Assembly (NCBI GenBank): GCA_944385065.1
Contig: CALWVX010000048.1
Coordinates: 1 to 10,721 of the forward strand
Source of the DNA: an uncultured Oscillospiraceae bacterium
GTDB lineage: Bacteria > Bacillota > Clostridia > Oscillospirales > Oscillospiraceae
DNA length: 10,721 nucleotides
Direction of reading: 5' to 3'
The notes under the pieces are model-generated. The model ran no database searches and was not told the origin of the DNA. It saw only the letters and a program-made list of their open reading frames with translations. The position numbers were made by a program, and so were the translations under genes. Positions 1 through 6,199 of this stretch are shown piece by piece (position 1 is the stretch's first letter; each line of letters begins with the position of its first letter).

Positions 1-336
1 GGGCAGCCAGTTGTCCGCCATCAGCAGGACGTTGAGATAGGCGGGCTGGATACCACAGTCCTCACAGAGCTTCCGGGCCAGCTCCACCGCGCCTCCGTGG
101 CGGTTGCCGTAGGTCAGGACCATATAAAAATAGCCGGTGTGGAATTTCCCCTTGCACAGGAACTCCCGCACCATTGGCGGGACCTCGTGCCCGTAGATCG
201 GGCACACGACCCCGATGGTCTCGGCCGTGAACTCCAGCCGGGCGCAGTGCATCACCTGCGGAATACTATATAACTCTGATTCGATGCTTTTGGCGGCGTA
301 TAGGCTGTTGCCGGTGCCGGTAAAGTAGAACAGCAT
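1..336 (-). CDS. EFR1-family ferrodoxin (flavodoxin-like N-terminal part; 3' end outside window)
   Basis: The first 112 codons are visible and the gene runs off the left edge. The protein begins MLFYFTGTGNSLYAAKSI; FTGTGNS is the FMN phosphate-binding loop of the flavodoxin-like domain in EFR1 proteins. CPIYGHEVPPMV (from about residue 41) and LTYGNRHGGA (from about residue 72) are further conserved blocks of this family. EFR1 proteins usually continue into a C-terminal pair of [4Fe-4S] ferredoxin motifs, which would lie outside the window. A cytoplasmic electron carrier is the expected role; the partner is unknown. The ATG overlaps the stop codon of the upstream flavodoxin gene (TGATG), so translation is probably coupled, with AAGGAG just upstream inside that gene. 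The upstream flavodoxin has a nonsense codon, which could lower expression of this gene through polarity. Confidence 0.88.
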   Translation of the reverse strand, partial: MLFYFTGTGNSLYAAKSIESELYSIPQVMHCARLEFTAETIGVVCPIYGHEVPPMVREFLCKGKFHTGYFYMVLTYGNRHGGAVELARKLCEDCGIQPAYLNVLLMADNWLP

Positions 337-836
337 CAGAATTCTCCTTTCAGTGCGCTTAACTGCCCCAGCCAGCGGTCCAAATCCCGCTGTGGTGTCT
401 CCATCTTCCCAAACTGCCGGGGGCTGAAGCGAATGGCCTTGGGATAGAGGACCCTGGCGCCGGGACAGGCCCGCTCCATATCCTCCAGCGTGTGTCCTGG
501 CCATCCCGCGTGCGTCTGGAAGGGGATCAGCGTCTTGCCGGCCCAATCCACCATGGAGAGGAAACTGAGGACCGGCGAGGACATGGTGTACCACTAGGTG
601 GGCGTTCCCACCACAAAGGTGTCGTAGTCCTCCAGTTGGATTCCCAGTGGTCTTAACGCAGGGCGATAGCCGCGGTTGACCTCGTCCTGGCCCTGCGCAA
701 TGATCTCCTGATCGGTTCCCGTATAGGCCACGGTATCCAGGCGGACCAGGGGGAAACCGGTTTCCCCCTGAATGCGCTCTGCAATCTGCCTGGTGTTGCC
801 GTCCATGGAATAGAAGACAATCAGATTCTTACTCAC
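336..836 (-). pseudogene. Flavodoxin gene interrupted by one in-frame TAG
   Basis: Read through, this frame encodes about 166 residues, a normal short-chain flavodoxin length. The N-terminal 80 residues start MSKNLIVFYSMDGNTRQIAE, with YSMDGNT as the phosphate-binding loop, and end at FVVGTPT. A TAG then falls at 594-596, followed without frameshift by WYTMSSPVLSFL, GKTLIPFQTHAGWPG and a C-terminal tail. Flavodoxins of this group usually carry two tryptophans here (PxWW), so the TAG most simply replaces a TGG by one base change. Start is GTG at 836-834, with AGGAG at 852-848, a rather long 11-base spacer. The gene is followed directly by the EFR1 gene and is divergent from a TetR-type regulator, a usual arrangement for a controlled flavin redox operon. 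A sequencing error, a recent inactivating mutation or suppressed read-through are all possible. Confidence 0.8.
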
Positions 837-914
837 GGCTGTCCACGCTCCTCACTTGACATCCCTCCATGCGCACCATATAATCATCTCACACATTTTA
901 TTATGCTCATGTTT

Positions 915-944
915 ATTATAGTGCGGCAGCACAGTACAAATCAA
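915..944 (-). promoter_or_regulatory. Candidate promoter for the flavodoxin/EFR1 genes
   Basis: On the minus strand there is a perfect -10 box, TATAAT (920-915), preceded by an 18-base spacer and a -35-like TTGATT (944-939, four of six consensus bases). The spacer contains a near-palindrome, GTGCGGCAGCAC on the plus strand (921-932), that could hold an operator. Transcription would begin near 908, giving a leader of about 70 bases. The assignment rests on sequence match and position only. Confidence 0.55.
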
Positions 945-966
945 TGGTGAGCTCCGGCCGCTTTGC

Positions 967-985
967 CCGATATGCGACACATCGG
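967..985. promoter_or_regulatory. Imperfect palindrome, possible TetR operator
   Basis: CCGATATGCGACACATCGG has outer arms CCGAT/ATCGG plus an inner TG/CA pair, so seven of nine positions on each side are symmetric around 976. It lies between the divergent flavodoxin and TetR-type genes, where an autoregulatory operator is expected for this regulator family. No binding evidence exists, and a second weaker palindrome at 921-932 is an equally possible site. Confidence 0.35.
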
Positions 986-1031
986 CGCAAAATGCCCAGG
1001 AAGTCACAAAAAATTCAGGGAGGCAGCTGCA

Positions 1032-1601
1032 ATGGAATCTGAAAAAACCGACCTGCGGGTACTCCGCACCCGAAAGGCGATCCGGGACGCCTTCTGCTCC
1101 ATGATCATGGAGATGGATTATTCGGAGATCACTATCAAGGAACTGGCACGGCGGGCCATGATCAACCGAAATACGTTTTACCTGCACTATGACTCCATTG
1201 ACGCGCTGCTCCGGGAGCTCCAGGACGAGATCGCCGGGGAGTTCATCGAAAAACAGGTGTCCTACACCAAAATGTCCGACATCCGCCGGATGATCCGGGT
1301 CTTCTTCGAGTACATGGCGACTCAGTCCCCGCTGCAGGACCGGCTGCTGTGCAGCGGGAGCTATCAATTCTTCTACGACCGCATCAACCAGCAGGTCATG
1401 GGCCACCGGAAGCTGATGAACCGGGGGGCCTTCGGCATGGATGAGCCCTCTGAAAACATCATTTTCGCCTATTATGGCAGCATCACCGCCATCCTCTACC
1501 GCCAGTGGGTCGCGGACGGAAAGAAGCTCTCTCTGGAGAAGGTAATCGAACTGTCCGCCAAACTGATCTGCCAGGGGATGTCCAGCGTGGTCAAGTATTG
1601 A
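1032..1601 (+). CDS. TetR/AcrR-family transcriptional regulator
   Basis: This 189-residue protein is of normal TetR length. The N-terminal DNA-binding helix-turn-helix lies at about residues 10-55: LRVLRTRKAIRDAF, then ITIKELARRAMINRNTFYLH, the family's typical recognition-helix pattern. The remainder is an alpha-helical ligand/dimer domain of unknown specificity. The ATG at 1032 is chosen because AGGGAGG (1017-1023) sits eight bases upstream; the longer frame opening at 963 lacks a good ribosome site and would add an unusual basic extension. It is divergent from the flavodoxin and EFR1 genes, so it probably represses them and itself in response to a small molecule. The regulatory target is inferred from position. 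No distinct strong promoter is visible for it. Confidence 0.9.
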   Translation: MESEKTDLRVLRTRKAIRDAFCSMIMEMDYSEITIKELARRAMINRNTFYLHYDSIDALLRELQDEIAGEFIEKQVSYTKMSDIRRMIRVFFEYMATQSPLQDRLLCSGSYQFFYDRINQQVMGHRKLMNRGAFGMDEPSENIIFAYYGSITAILYRQWVADGKKLSLEKVIELSAKLICQGMSSVVKY

Positions 1602-1702
1602 GTTTACAGCCCGCTGTTAAACTGGAAATAAACAGGAGTTCAACGATTTCGAAACTGTTGTCTCCGCATCATCTGACCGTCTCTCCGCCCCGCTTGGCGC
1701 CG

Positions 1703-1738
1703 AAACGCCCGTACCGACTTTCGCGGCGCGGGCGTTTT
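1703..1738 (+). terminator. Candidate intrinsic terminator after the TetR-type gene
   Basis: AAACGCCCG (1703-1711) pairs perfectly with CGGGCGTTT (1729-1737) around a 17-base loop that can form a small inner CCG/CGG stem. Only four T residues follow, so termination may be partial. An alternative hairpin pairing 1697-1705 with 1719-1729 (two-base bulge) uses some of the same bases and cannot form at the same time. Confidence 0.5.
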
Positions 1739-1854
1739 CCAGGCCCGGACACTCCGTTGGACCGCAGCACTCCCATCAGGTCAGATTGTGAGAAATGGGG
1801 GAAAGCGGCAGAATTTTGTGACGCCCATCTTTTTTCGGGGGAGTTTATCTCCTG

Positions 1855-1886
1855 TTTAAATTTTCCCCGCGGTTCTATGCTATGAT
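1855..1886 (+). promoter_or_regulatory. Candidate promoter region of first two-component operon, with TAAATTTTCC word
   Basis: A TTTAAA (1855-1860) lies upstream of TATGCT (1876-1881) and TATGAT (1881-1886), giving spacers of 15 or 20 bases, neither ideal. The region is clearly AT-rich compared with its surroundings and sits 26-57 bases before the kinase start. It includes TAAATTTTCC (1857-1866), identical to a word in the 6905-6958 divergent promoter region, so it may instead or also be a regulator binding site. Confidence 0.35.
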
Positions 1887-1911
1887 CAGCTTAACGGAAG
1901 GAGGGAGCCGG

Positions 1912-3360
1912 ATGACCATTCGGAAGCGCCTGTTCTGGTCCAATCTGTTTATGATCGCAATTCCCGCCCTGCTGACCGCCCTGGTGGGGCTGCTGTGCGT
2001 GGGCATGGCCTGGCTGGTCATGACCCGGGGCGCCGGCTTCGGCGTGGAGGACGGCGGCGATTTCTACCGGGTGGGGCGGCTGGCCGCGGAGACGGTGGAG
2101 GCGGCCCTGTCCGTCCAGGGGGAGGCCCGGGAGCAGCAGCTCGCCCCGCTCACCACGCTGCTGGATGCGGACTCCATGCGTCTGGTGGTGCGGGAGGAAG
2201 AAGAAGTGCTCTACTTTTACGGCCAGCCCCGGGCAGAGGACGACGACCTTCTGCTTGCCGCCCAGCACATGACCGGCGAGACGCTCCTGATCCGCTCCGG
2301 GGAGCGGGGCGTCTATCGCACCCCCCTTTCCTCGCAGTCGGGCGGTGCGACCCTCTACCTCTTTGGAACGCCGGGGGAACACATCGGACGGGACCTGCGC
2401 CCGGTTGCGGCGCTGTCCTGCCTTCTGGTTCTGCTCGCCGTCGTGTGTTCCGTGCTGGTGACCAATCGCTTTCTCACCCGCTTTGTGCTCCGACATATTG
2501 AGGAGCCGCTGAATCTGCTGGCGGACGGCGCCCAGCGGCTTGGAAGCGGCGACCTGGACGCCCGTATCTCTTACGCCGGACAGGACGAGTTCGCTCCGGT
2601 CTGCGAAGCTTTCAATGAAATGGCCCGCCGCCTGCAGGAATCCATCGCCAGGACCTGCCGGGATGAGGAGAGCCGCAAGGAGCTGCTGGCGGGCATTTCC
2701 CACGACCTGCGCTCCCCCCTGACCTCCATCCGGGCCTATGTGGAGGGTCTGCTGGACGGGGTGGCCCGGACCCCCGACAGACAGCGGCAGTACCTGGAGA
2801 CGATTCGCGCCAAGGCGGAGGACATCGACCGGCTGGTCTCCCAGCTGTTTCTGTTCTCAGAGCTGGAGCTGGAGGGCTATCCCCTGCTCCTGCAGAGACT
2901 TGACCTGTCCCGGTGGATTTCCCAGCTGGTCGAGGGTGTGCGGGAGGACTATCTGCGCCAGGGCCTGTCGATCCGCCTGGAGCTGGCTCCGGCGCTTGTC
3001 CTGGCGGACCCGGAGCAGCTGCGCCGGGTGCTGCTCAATCTCCTGGACAACAGCGCCAAGTACAAGGTGCGGCCGGAGGGAACCGTGGAGATCACGGCGG
3101 AAGCCGGAGAGGCGGGCGGGTCCATCTGCGTGGCCGATGACGGTCCCGGCGTGCCGGAGGAGGCTCTCCCCAAACTGTTCGACGCCTTCTACCGCAGCGA
3201 CCCGGCCCGGAAAAATCCCGCTGGAGGCAGCGGGCTGGGGCTTGCCATCGCGGCCAAAGCGGTGCAGAATATGGGAGGTCATATCTCCGCCCGCAACCGC
3301 CCCGACGGAGGGTTGGCCATTACAATCATATTGCGGAAGGAGGCGGACCAGAATGCATAA
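1912..3360 (+). CDS. Membrane sensor histidine kinase (first two-component system)
   Basis: A 482-residue HisKA-type kinase. Two membrane helices (about residues 12-37 and 164-187) bracket an extracytoplasmic sensor of roughly 125 residues that I do not recognise. A HAMP linker (about 188-240) leads to the H-box GISHDLRSPLTSIRAY, with His264 as the phosphorylated residue. The ATPase domain shows the N-box LNLLDNSAKY (Asn376, Asn380), G1 DDGPGVP (409-415), the F-box FDAFYRSDPAR and G2 GGSGLGL (438-444), so all catalytic blocks are intact. The ATG at 1912 is preferred because AAGGAGGG (1898-1905) ends six bases before it; an upstream in-frame ATG at 1882 has no ribosome site. The gene overlaps the regulator by eight bases, with kinase before regulator, the reverse of the second system in this window. 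The signal sensed is unknown. Confidence 0.93.
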   Translation: MTIRKRLFWSNLFMIAIPALLTALVGLLCVGMAWLVMTRGAGFGVEDGGDFYRVGRLAAETVEAALSVQGEAREQQLAPLTTLLDADSMRLVVREEEEVLYFYGQPRAEDDDLLLAAQHMTGETLLIRSGERGVYRTPLSSQSGGATLYLFGTPGEHIGRDLRPVAALSCLLVLLAVVCSVLVTNRFLTRFVLRHIEEPLNLLADGAQRLGSGDLDARISYAGQDEFAPVCEAFNEMARRLQESIARTCRDEESRKELLAGISHDLRSPLTSIRAYVEGLLDGVARTPDRQRQYLETIRAKAEDIDRLVSQLFLFSELELEGYPLLLQRLDLSRWISQLVEGVREDYLRQGLSIRLELAPALVLADPEQLRRVLLNLLDNSAKYKVRPEGTVEITAEAGEAGGSICVADDGPGVPEEALPKLFDAFYRSDPARKNPAGGSGLGLAIAAKAVQNMGGHISARNRPDGGLAITIILRKEADQNA

Positions 3361-4045
3361 GGTTCTGATTATCGAAGACGACCCGGACATCGCCGCCATA
3401 GAGCGGGACTATCTGGAGCTGAACGGCTATCAGGTGGAGATCGCCGCTGACGGAACCTCCGGACTCGCCCGAGGGCGCGGCGGGGAATTTGACCTGATTC
3501 TGCTGGACTTGATGCTGCCCGGGACAGATGGGTTTACCGTCTGCCGCCAGCTGCGGCAGGACACCGACATTCCCATCCTGATGGTCACCGCCCGCCGGGA
3601 GGACATCGACAAGATTCGAGGGCTGGGGCTGGGCGCGGACGACTACATTGAAAAGCCCTTCTCCCCCAGCGTGCTGGTGGCGCGGGTCAACGCCCATCTG
3701 GCCCGCTACCAGCGGCTGACCGGCGCAGCGCACGCCCCCCGCGCCGAGCTCCAGGTGGGAGAAATCCGTCTGAACACCCAGACCCACCGGGTCTATGTGG
3801 GGGACCGGGAAGTCAATTTGAAGAACAGGGAATATGAACTGCTCCTCTTCCTCATGCTCCACCTGGACATGGTGTTCAGCCGGGAGGACCTGTATGAGAA
3901 GGTCTGGGGGCTGGAAGCCATGGGCGACAACGCCACCGTGGCCGTCCATATCAACCGCCTGCGGGAGAAGCTGGAGCGGGATCCCAGCCACCCCCGGTAC
4001 ATCCAAACTGTCTGGGGCGTCGGCTATCGGTTCCAGGCACAATAA
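3353..4045 (+). CDS. OmpR/PhoB-type response regulator (first two-component system)
   Basis: The 230-residue protein has an N-terminal receiver (MHKVLIIEDDPD; acidic cluster Glu8-Asp9-Asp10, phosphoacceptor Asp52 in LLDLMLPG, Thr79, Lys101 in EKPF). A winged-helix DNA-binding domain follows (about residues 130-230), ending in the characteristic VHINRLREKLE and YIQTVWGVGYRF. It should be phosphorylated by the overlapping upstream kinase and act as a DNA-binding transcription factor. Start ATG at 3353 follows AAGGAGG (3337-3343) by nine bases; the kinase stop lies at 3358-3360, so the two are translationally coupled. The stop is 16 bases before the transporter gene, which is therefore probably in the same transcript and a likely part of the response. 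Targets are not known. Confidence 0.95.
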   Translation: MHKVLIIEDDPDIAAIERDYLELNGYQVEIAADGTSGLARGRGGEFDLILLDLMLPGTDGFTVCRQLRQDTDIPILMVTARREDIDKIRGLGLGADDYIEKPFSPSVLVARVNAHLARYQRLTGAAHAPRAELQVGEIRLNTQTHRVYVGDREVNLKNREYELLLFLMLHLDMVFSREDLYEKVWGLEAMGDNATVAVHINRLREKLERDPSHPRYIQTVWGVGYRFQAQ

Positions 4046-4061
4046 CACAGAGGTGACAAAT

Positions 4062-4925
4062 ATGTGGGTCTTCTTTGCTGTGGGCTCCGCTTTCTTTGCC
4101 GGCGTGACCGCCGTTCTGGCCAAGTGCGGCATCCGGACAACCGATTCCACCGTGGCCACCGCCATCCGCACCATTGTGGTGCTGATCTTCGCCTGGATCA
4201 TGGTGCTGGTGACCGGCTCCCAGTCCCAGCTGGCCGGGCTGGACAGGACGACGGTGCTCTTTCTGATTCTGTCCGGGCTGGCCACCGGGGCCTCCTGGCT
4301 GTGCTATTTCCGGGCCCTGCAGCTGGGCGACATCAACAAGGTCGTCCCCATTGACAAGTCCAGCACCGTCCTGACCATTCTGCTGGCCTTTCTCCTGCTG
4401 GGCGAGCCCATCGGCCTGTTTCAGGGAATCGGGGCGGCGCTGATCGGGGCGGGCACCTTTTTGATGATCGAGCCCGGGGCCCCGGCCGGGACCTCCGCCC
4501 CCTGGGGCAGGGGCTGGATGCTCTATGCCTTCGGCTCGGCGATTTTCGCCAGTCTGACCGCGATTTTGGGCAAGATCGGCATTCAGGGGGTGGAGTCCAA
4601 TCTGGGCACCGCCATTCGGACCGGGGTCGTGCTGGTCATGGCCTGGGTCATGGTGGGGGTGACCGGCAAGGCGGAGGAGGTCCGCCGGGTCTCCCGGCGG
4701 GAGCTGGCTTTTATCTGCCTGTCCGGGCTGGCCACCGGGGCCTCCTGGCTGTGCTATTACCGGGCCCTGCAGGACGGACCGGCCAGCGTGGTGGTCCCCA
4801 TCGACAAGCTGAGCATTCTGGTCACGGTGGTCTTCTCCCGGCTGGCCTTCCGCGAGCGGCTGACGCCCCGGTCGGGCGGAGGGCTGGCGCTGATTGTGGC
4901 GGGTACCCTGGCCATGCTCCTGTGA
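4062..4925 (+). CDS. EamA/DMT-family membrane transporter with two near-identical halves
   Basis: A 287-residue, very hydrophobic protein with two EamA domains of five predicted helices each, about residues 1-137 and 151-287. The halves align at a constant 150-residue offset with no gap, and about half of the positions are identical by manual count. Both contain SGLATGASWLCY, YRALQ/FRALQ and VVPIDK. Each half resembles the single-domain EamA proteins of about 140 residues found in many bacteria, so this looks like a fused tandem duplicate. DMT members export or import small metabolites; the substrate here cannot be deduced. ATG at 4062 follows AGAGGTGA (4049-4056) by five bases, and the gene closes the kinase-regulator operon, suggesting control by that system. 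A strong hairpin terminator follows at 4966-5003. Confidence 0.9.
   Translation: MWVFFAVGSAFFAGVTAVLAKCGIRTTDSTVATAIRTIVVLIFAWIMVLVTGSQSQLAGLDRTTVLFLILSGLATGASWLCYFRALQLGDINKVVPIDKSSTVLTILLAFLLLGEPIGLFQGIGAALIGAGTFLMIEPGAPAGTSAPWGRGWMLYAFGSAIFASLTAILGKIGIQGVESNLGTAIRTGVVLVMAWVMVGVTGKAEEVRRVSRRELAFICLSGLATGASWLCYYRALQDGPASVVVPIDKLSILVTVVFSRLAFRERLTPRSGGGLALIVAGTLAMLL
4269..4322 (+). repeat. Direct repeat copy A inside the EamA transporter gene
   Basis: Fifty-three of 54 bases match copy B at 4719-4772 (exact 450-base offset); the only difference is T at 4309 versus A at 4759. It encodes the LSGLATGASWLCY(F)RALQ segment of the first domain. Identity extends through third codon positions, more than protein-level constraint alone would require. 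Confidence 0.97.
4719..4772 (+). repeat. Direct repeat copy B inside the EamA transporter gene
   Basis: This is the second copy of the 54-base repeat, in the same reading frame, encoding LSGLATGASWLCY(Y)RALQ of the second domain. Flanking sequence diverges quickly on both sides, which fits gene conversion within the gene or strong local constraint on an otherwise diverged duplication. Confidence 0.97.
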
Positions 4926-4965
4926 CCGCACAGACGGACCGCTCTTTCATGTTTCCCTCTTTATA

Positions 4966-5003
4966 AAACCGCACCCCCCGGCCCTGGCCGGGGGGTACGG
5001 TTT
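4966..5003. terminator. Two-way intrinsic terminator between convergent operons
   Basis: AAACCG-C-ACCCCCCGGC pairs with GCCGGGGGGT-A-CGGTTT around a CCTG loop, with one C/A mismatch. On the plus strand it ends with TTT and follows the transporter stop by about 40 bases. On the minus strand it is followed by TTTTAT and lies beyond the second kinase. It should therefore stop transcription from both sides. Confidence 0.85.
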
Positions 5004-5062
5004 CTGCGTTTGGATCTATATAGCGCAGCGTCTGAATCACGGGGTCGCCCAATACGAGGCGC

Positions 5063-6199
5063 TCACTTCTTCCCGCCGCAGGGCAGCTCCATGACAAACC
5101 GGCTCCCGCCCGCCGGGCCGTCCTCCACACGGACTGTGCCGCCGTGCGCCTGCGCGATGGCCCGCACCAGCGCCAGCCCCAGCCCCGCGCCGCCCTGCTG
5201 CCGGGAACGGGCGTCATCCACCCGGAAGAAGGGCTCAAAAATCCGCTGACGGAGCGGCTGGGGAATGCCGGGTCCCCGGTCGGCAACTTCGATTCGAAGC
5301 CGTTCCCCCTCCACGCAGCTGGAAAGACACACAGCGCTCCCCGCCGGGCTGTACTTGACGGCGTTCTCCAGCAGGTTGAACACCGCCCGGCGGAGCAGCC
5401 GCTCATCCCCCGGCAGCACACAGGGGGTCAGCTCCGTCTGAATGGTCACCTGCCGCTCCGCCGCCAGAAGCGCCATCTCCTCCGCCGCCTCCCGCAGCAG
5501 CCGCTCCATGGGGACGGGGTCGCTGCGGTCCGTCTGCTCCAGGTTTGTCAGCTCCAGCAGGCTGCCCACCATGTCGGACAGGCGGTCCACCTCCCCCTCC
5601 ATGACCTGGAGGAACTCCTCCGTGGCCTGGGGACTGAACTCCTTCTTCTTCCGAAACAGGCCGATGCGGGCCTTCAAAACCGCCAGCGGCGTGCGAAACT
5701 CGTGGGCCGCATTGTGGGAGAAATTCTTCTGCATGACGAAGACCTGATTGAGCCGCCGGGACATCTGCTGAAAGGCCCGGGCCAGCTCGGCCACCTCGTC
5801 CCCGCTGTCCGGGATTTCCAGGGGGCGCGCCAGGTCCTCCGCCGTCCGCTCTCTGATCTGGCAGGTGAGGCGGTCCAGCGGCGCGAGGGCCTTTCCAACC
5901 AGCCGGTAGATCAGAAACAGGCCCGCGGCCAGGATCGCGGCCATGGCCAGAAAGCTCTGGAGGTGAAACGTCCCTCTGGCCTGGCGCGTCGCCTCGCCGG
6001 CCTCCAGCTCCATCATCGGCAGGCTGACGTCGGCCTCCGGTTCCCCCTCCCGGGCCGGGAGCACCGGCACCGCCTGGATGGTTTCGGCCATCTGAATCGC
6101 CGACAAATTGTTGGTCAGAGTGAGGAGAAGACAGCACAGGGTGAGCAGGGCCGCGCACAGCAGCGTGATGCGCAGGCGCAGGGACACGGACCTTTTCAT
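5063..6199 (-). CDS. Membrane sensor histidine kinase (second two-component system)
   Basis: A 378-residue kinase with membrane helices at about 10-30 and 83-100. The extracytoplasmic loop between them is only about 50 residues, acidic and proline-containing, so the signal may be detected in or near the membrane. A HAMP linker (about 101-152) precedes the H-box FSHNAAHEFRTPLAVLK with His166. The ATPase domain shows the N-box FNLLENAVKYSP (Asn275, Asn279), G1 DRGPGIP (307-313), the F-box FEPFFRVDDARS and G2 GGAGLGL (336-342). ATG at 6199 overlaps the regulator stop (ATGA), so both proteins are made from one transcript. The operon is divergent from the redox gene cluster, making that cluster its most likely target. 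The gene order (regulator first) differs from the other system here. Confidence 0.93.
   Translation of the reverse strand: MKRSVSLRLRITLLCAALLTLCCLLLTLTNNLSAIQMAETIQAVPVLPAREGEPEADVSLPMMELEAGEATRQARGTFHLQSFLAMAAILAAGLFLIYRLVGKALAPLDRLTCQIRERTAEDLARPLEIPDSGDEVAELARAFQQMSRRLNQVFVMQKNFSHNAAHEFRTPLAVLKARIGLFRKKKEFSPQATEEFLQVMEGEVDRLSDMVGSLLELTNLEQTDRSDPVPMERLLREAAEEMALLAAERQVTIQTELTPCVLPGDERLLRRAVFNLLENAVKYSPAGSAVCLSSCVEGERLRIEVADRGPGIPQPLRQRIFEPFFRVDDARSRQQGGAGLGLALVRAIAQAHGGTVRVEDGPAGGSRFVMELPCGGKK

Larger units (their letters stand above)
1602..1911. other. Gene-free spacer between tetR-type gene and first two-component operon
   Basis: These 310 bases hold no convincing gene; frames crossing them lack ribosome sites and family motifs. 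The left part is GC-rich with a terminator-like hairpin (1703-1738). The right part (about 1805-1890) turns AT-rich and carries a candidate promoter and the TAAATTTTCC word that recurs at 6922-6931. AAGGAGGG (1898-1905) is the ribosome site of the following kinase. Confidence 0.7.

Noticed and set aside
594..596. TAG as a pyrrolysine codon in the flavodoxin
   Set aside because: The position matches a conserved tryptophan one base away, flavodoxins are not known pyrrolysine proteins, and no pyrrolysine gene is in the window.
852..1406. A 184-codon minus-strand frame opposite the TetR-type gene
   Set aside because: No motif or ribosome site, and it would run through the divergent promoter region.
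1505..1885. A 126-codon plus-strand frame crossing the 1602-1911 spacer
   Set aside because: It overlaps the end of the TetR-type gene in another frame, has low-complexity basic and proline content, and lacks a ribosome site.
3951..4931. A long minus-strand frame (326 codons) opposite the end of the regulator and the transporter
   Set aside because: It is rich in Gly, Pro, Gln and His with no family motifs or ribosome site, as expected for the antisense of a GC-rich membrane protein gene.
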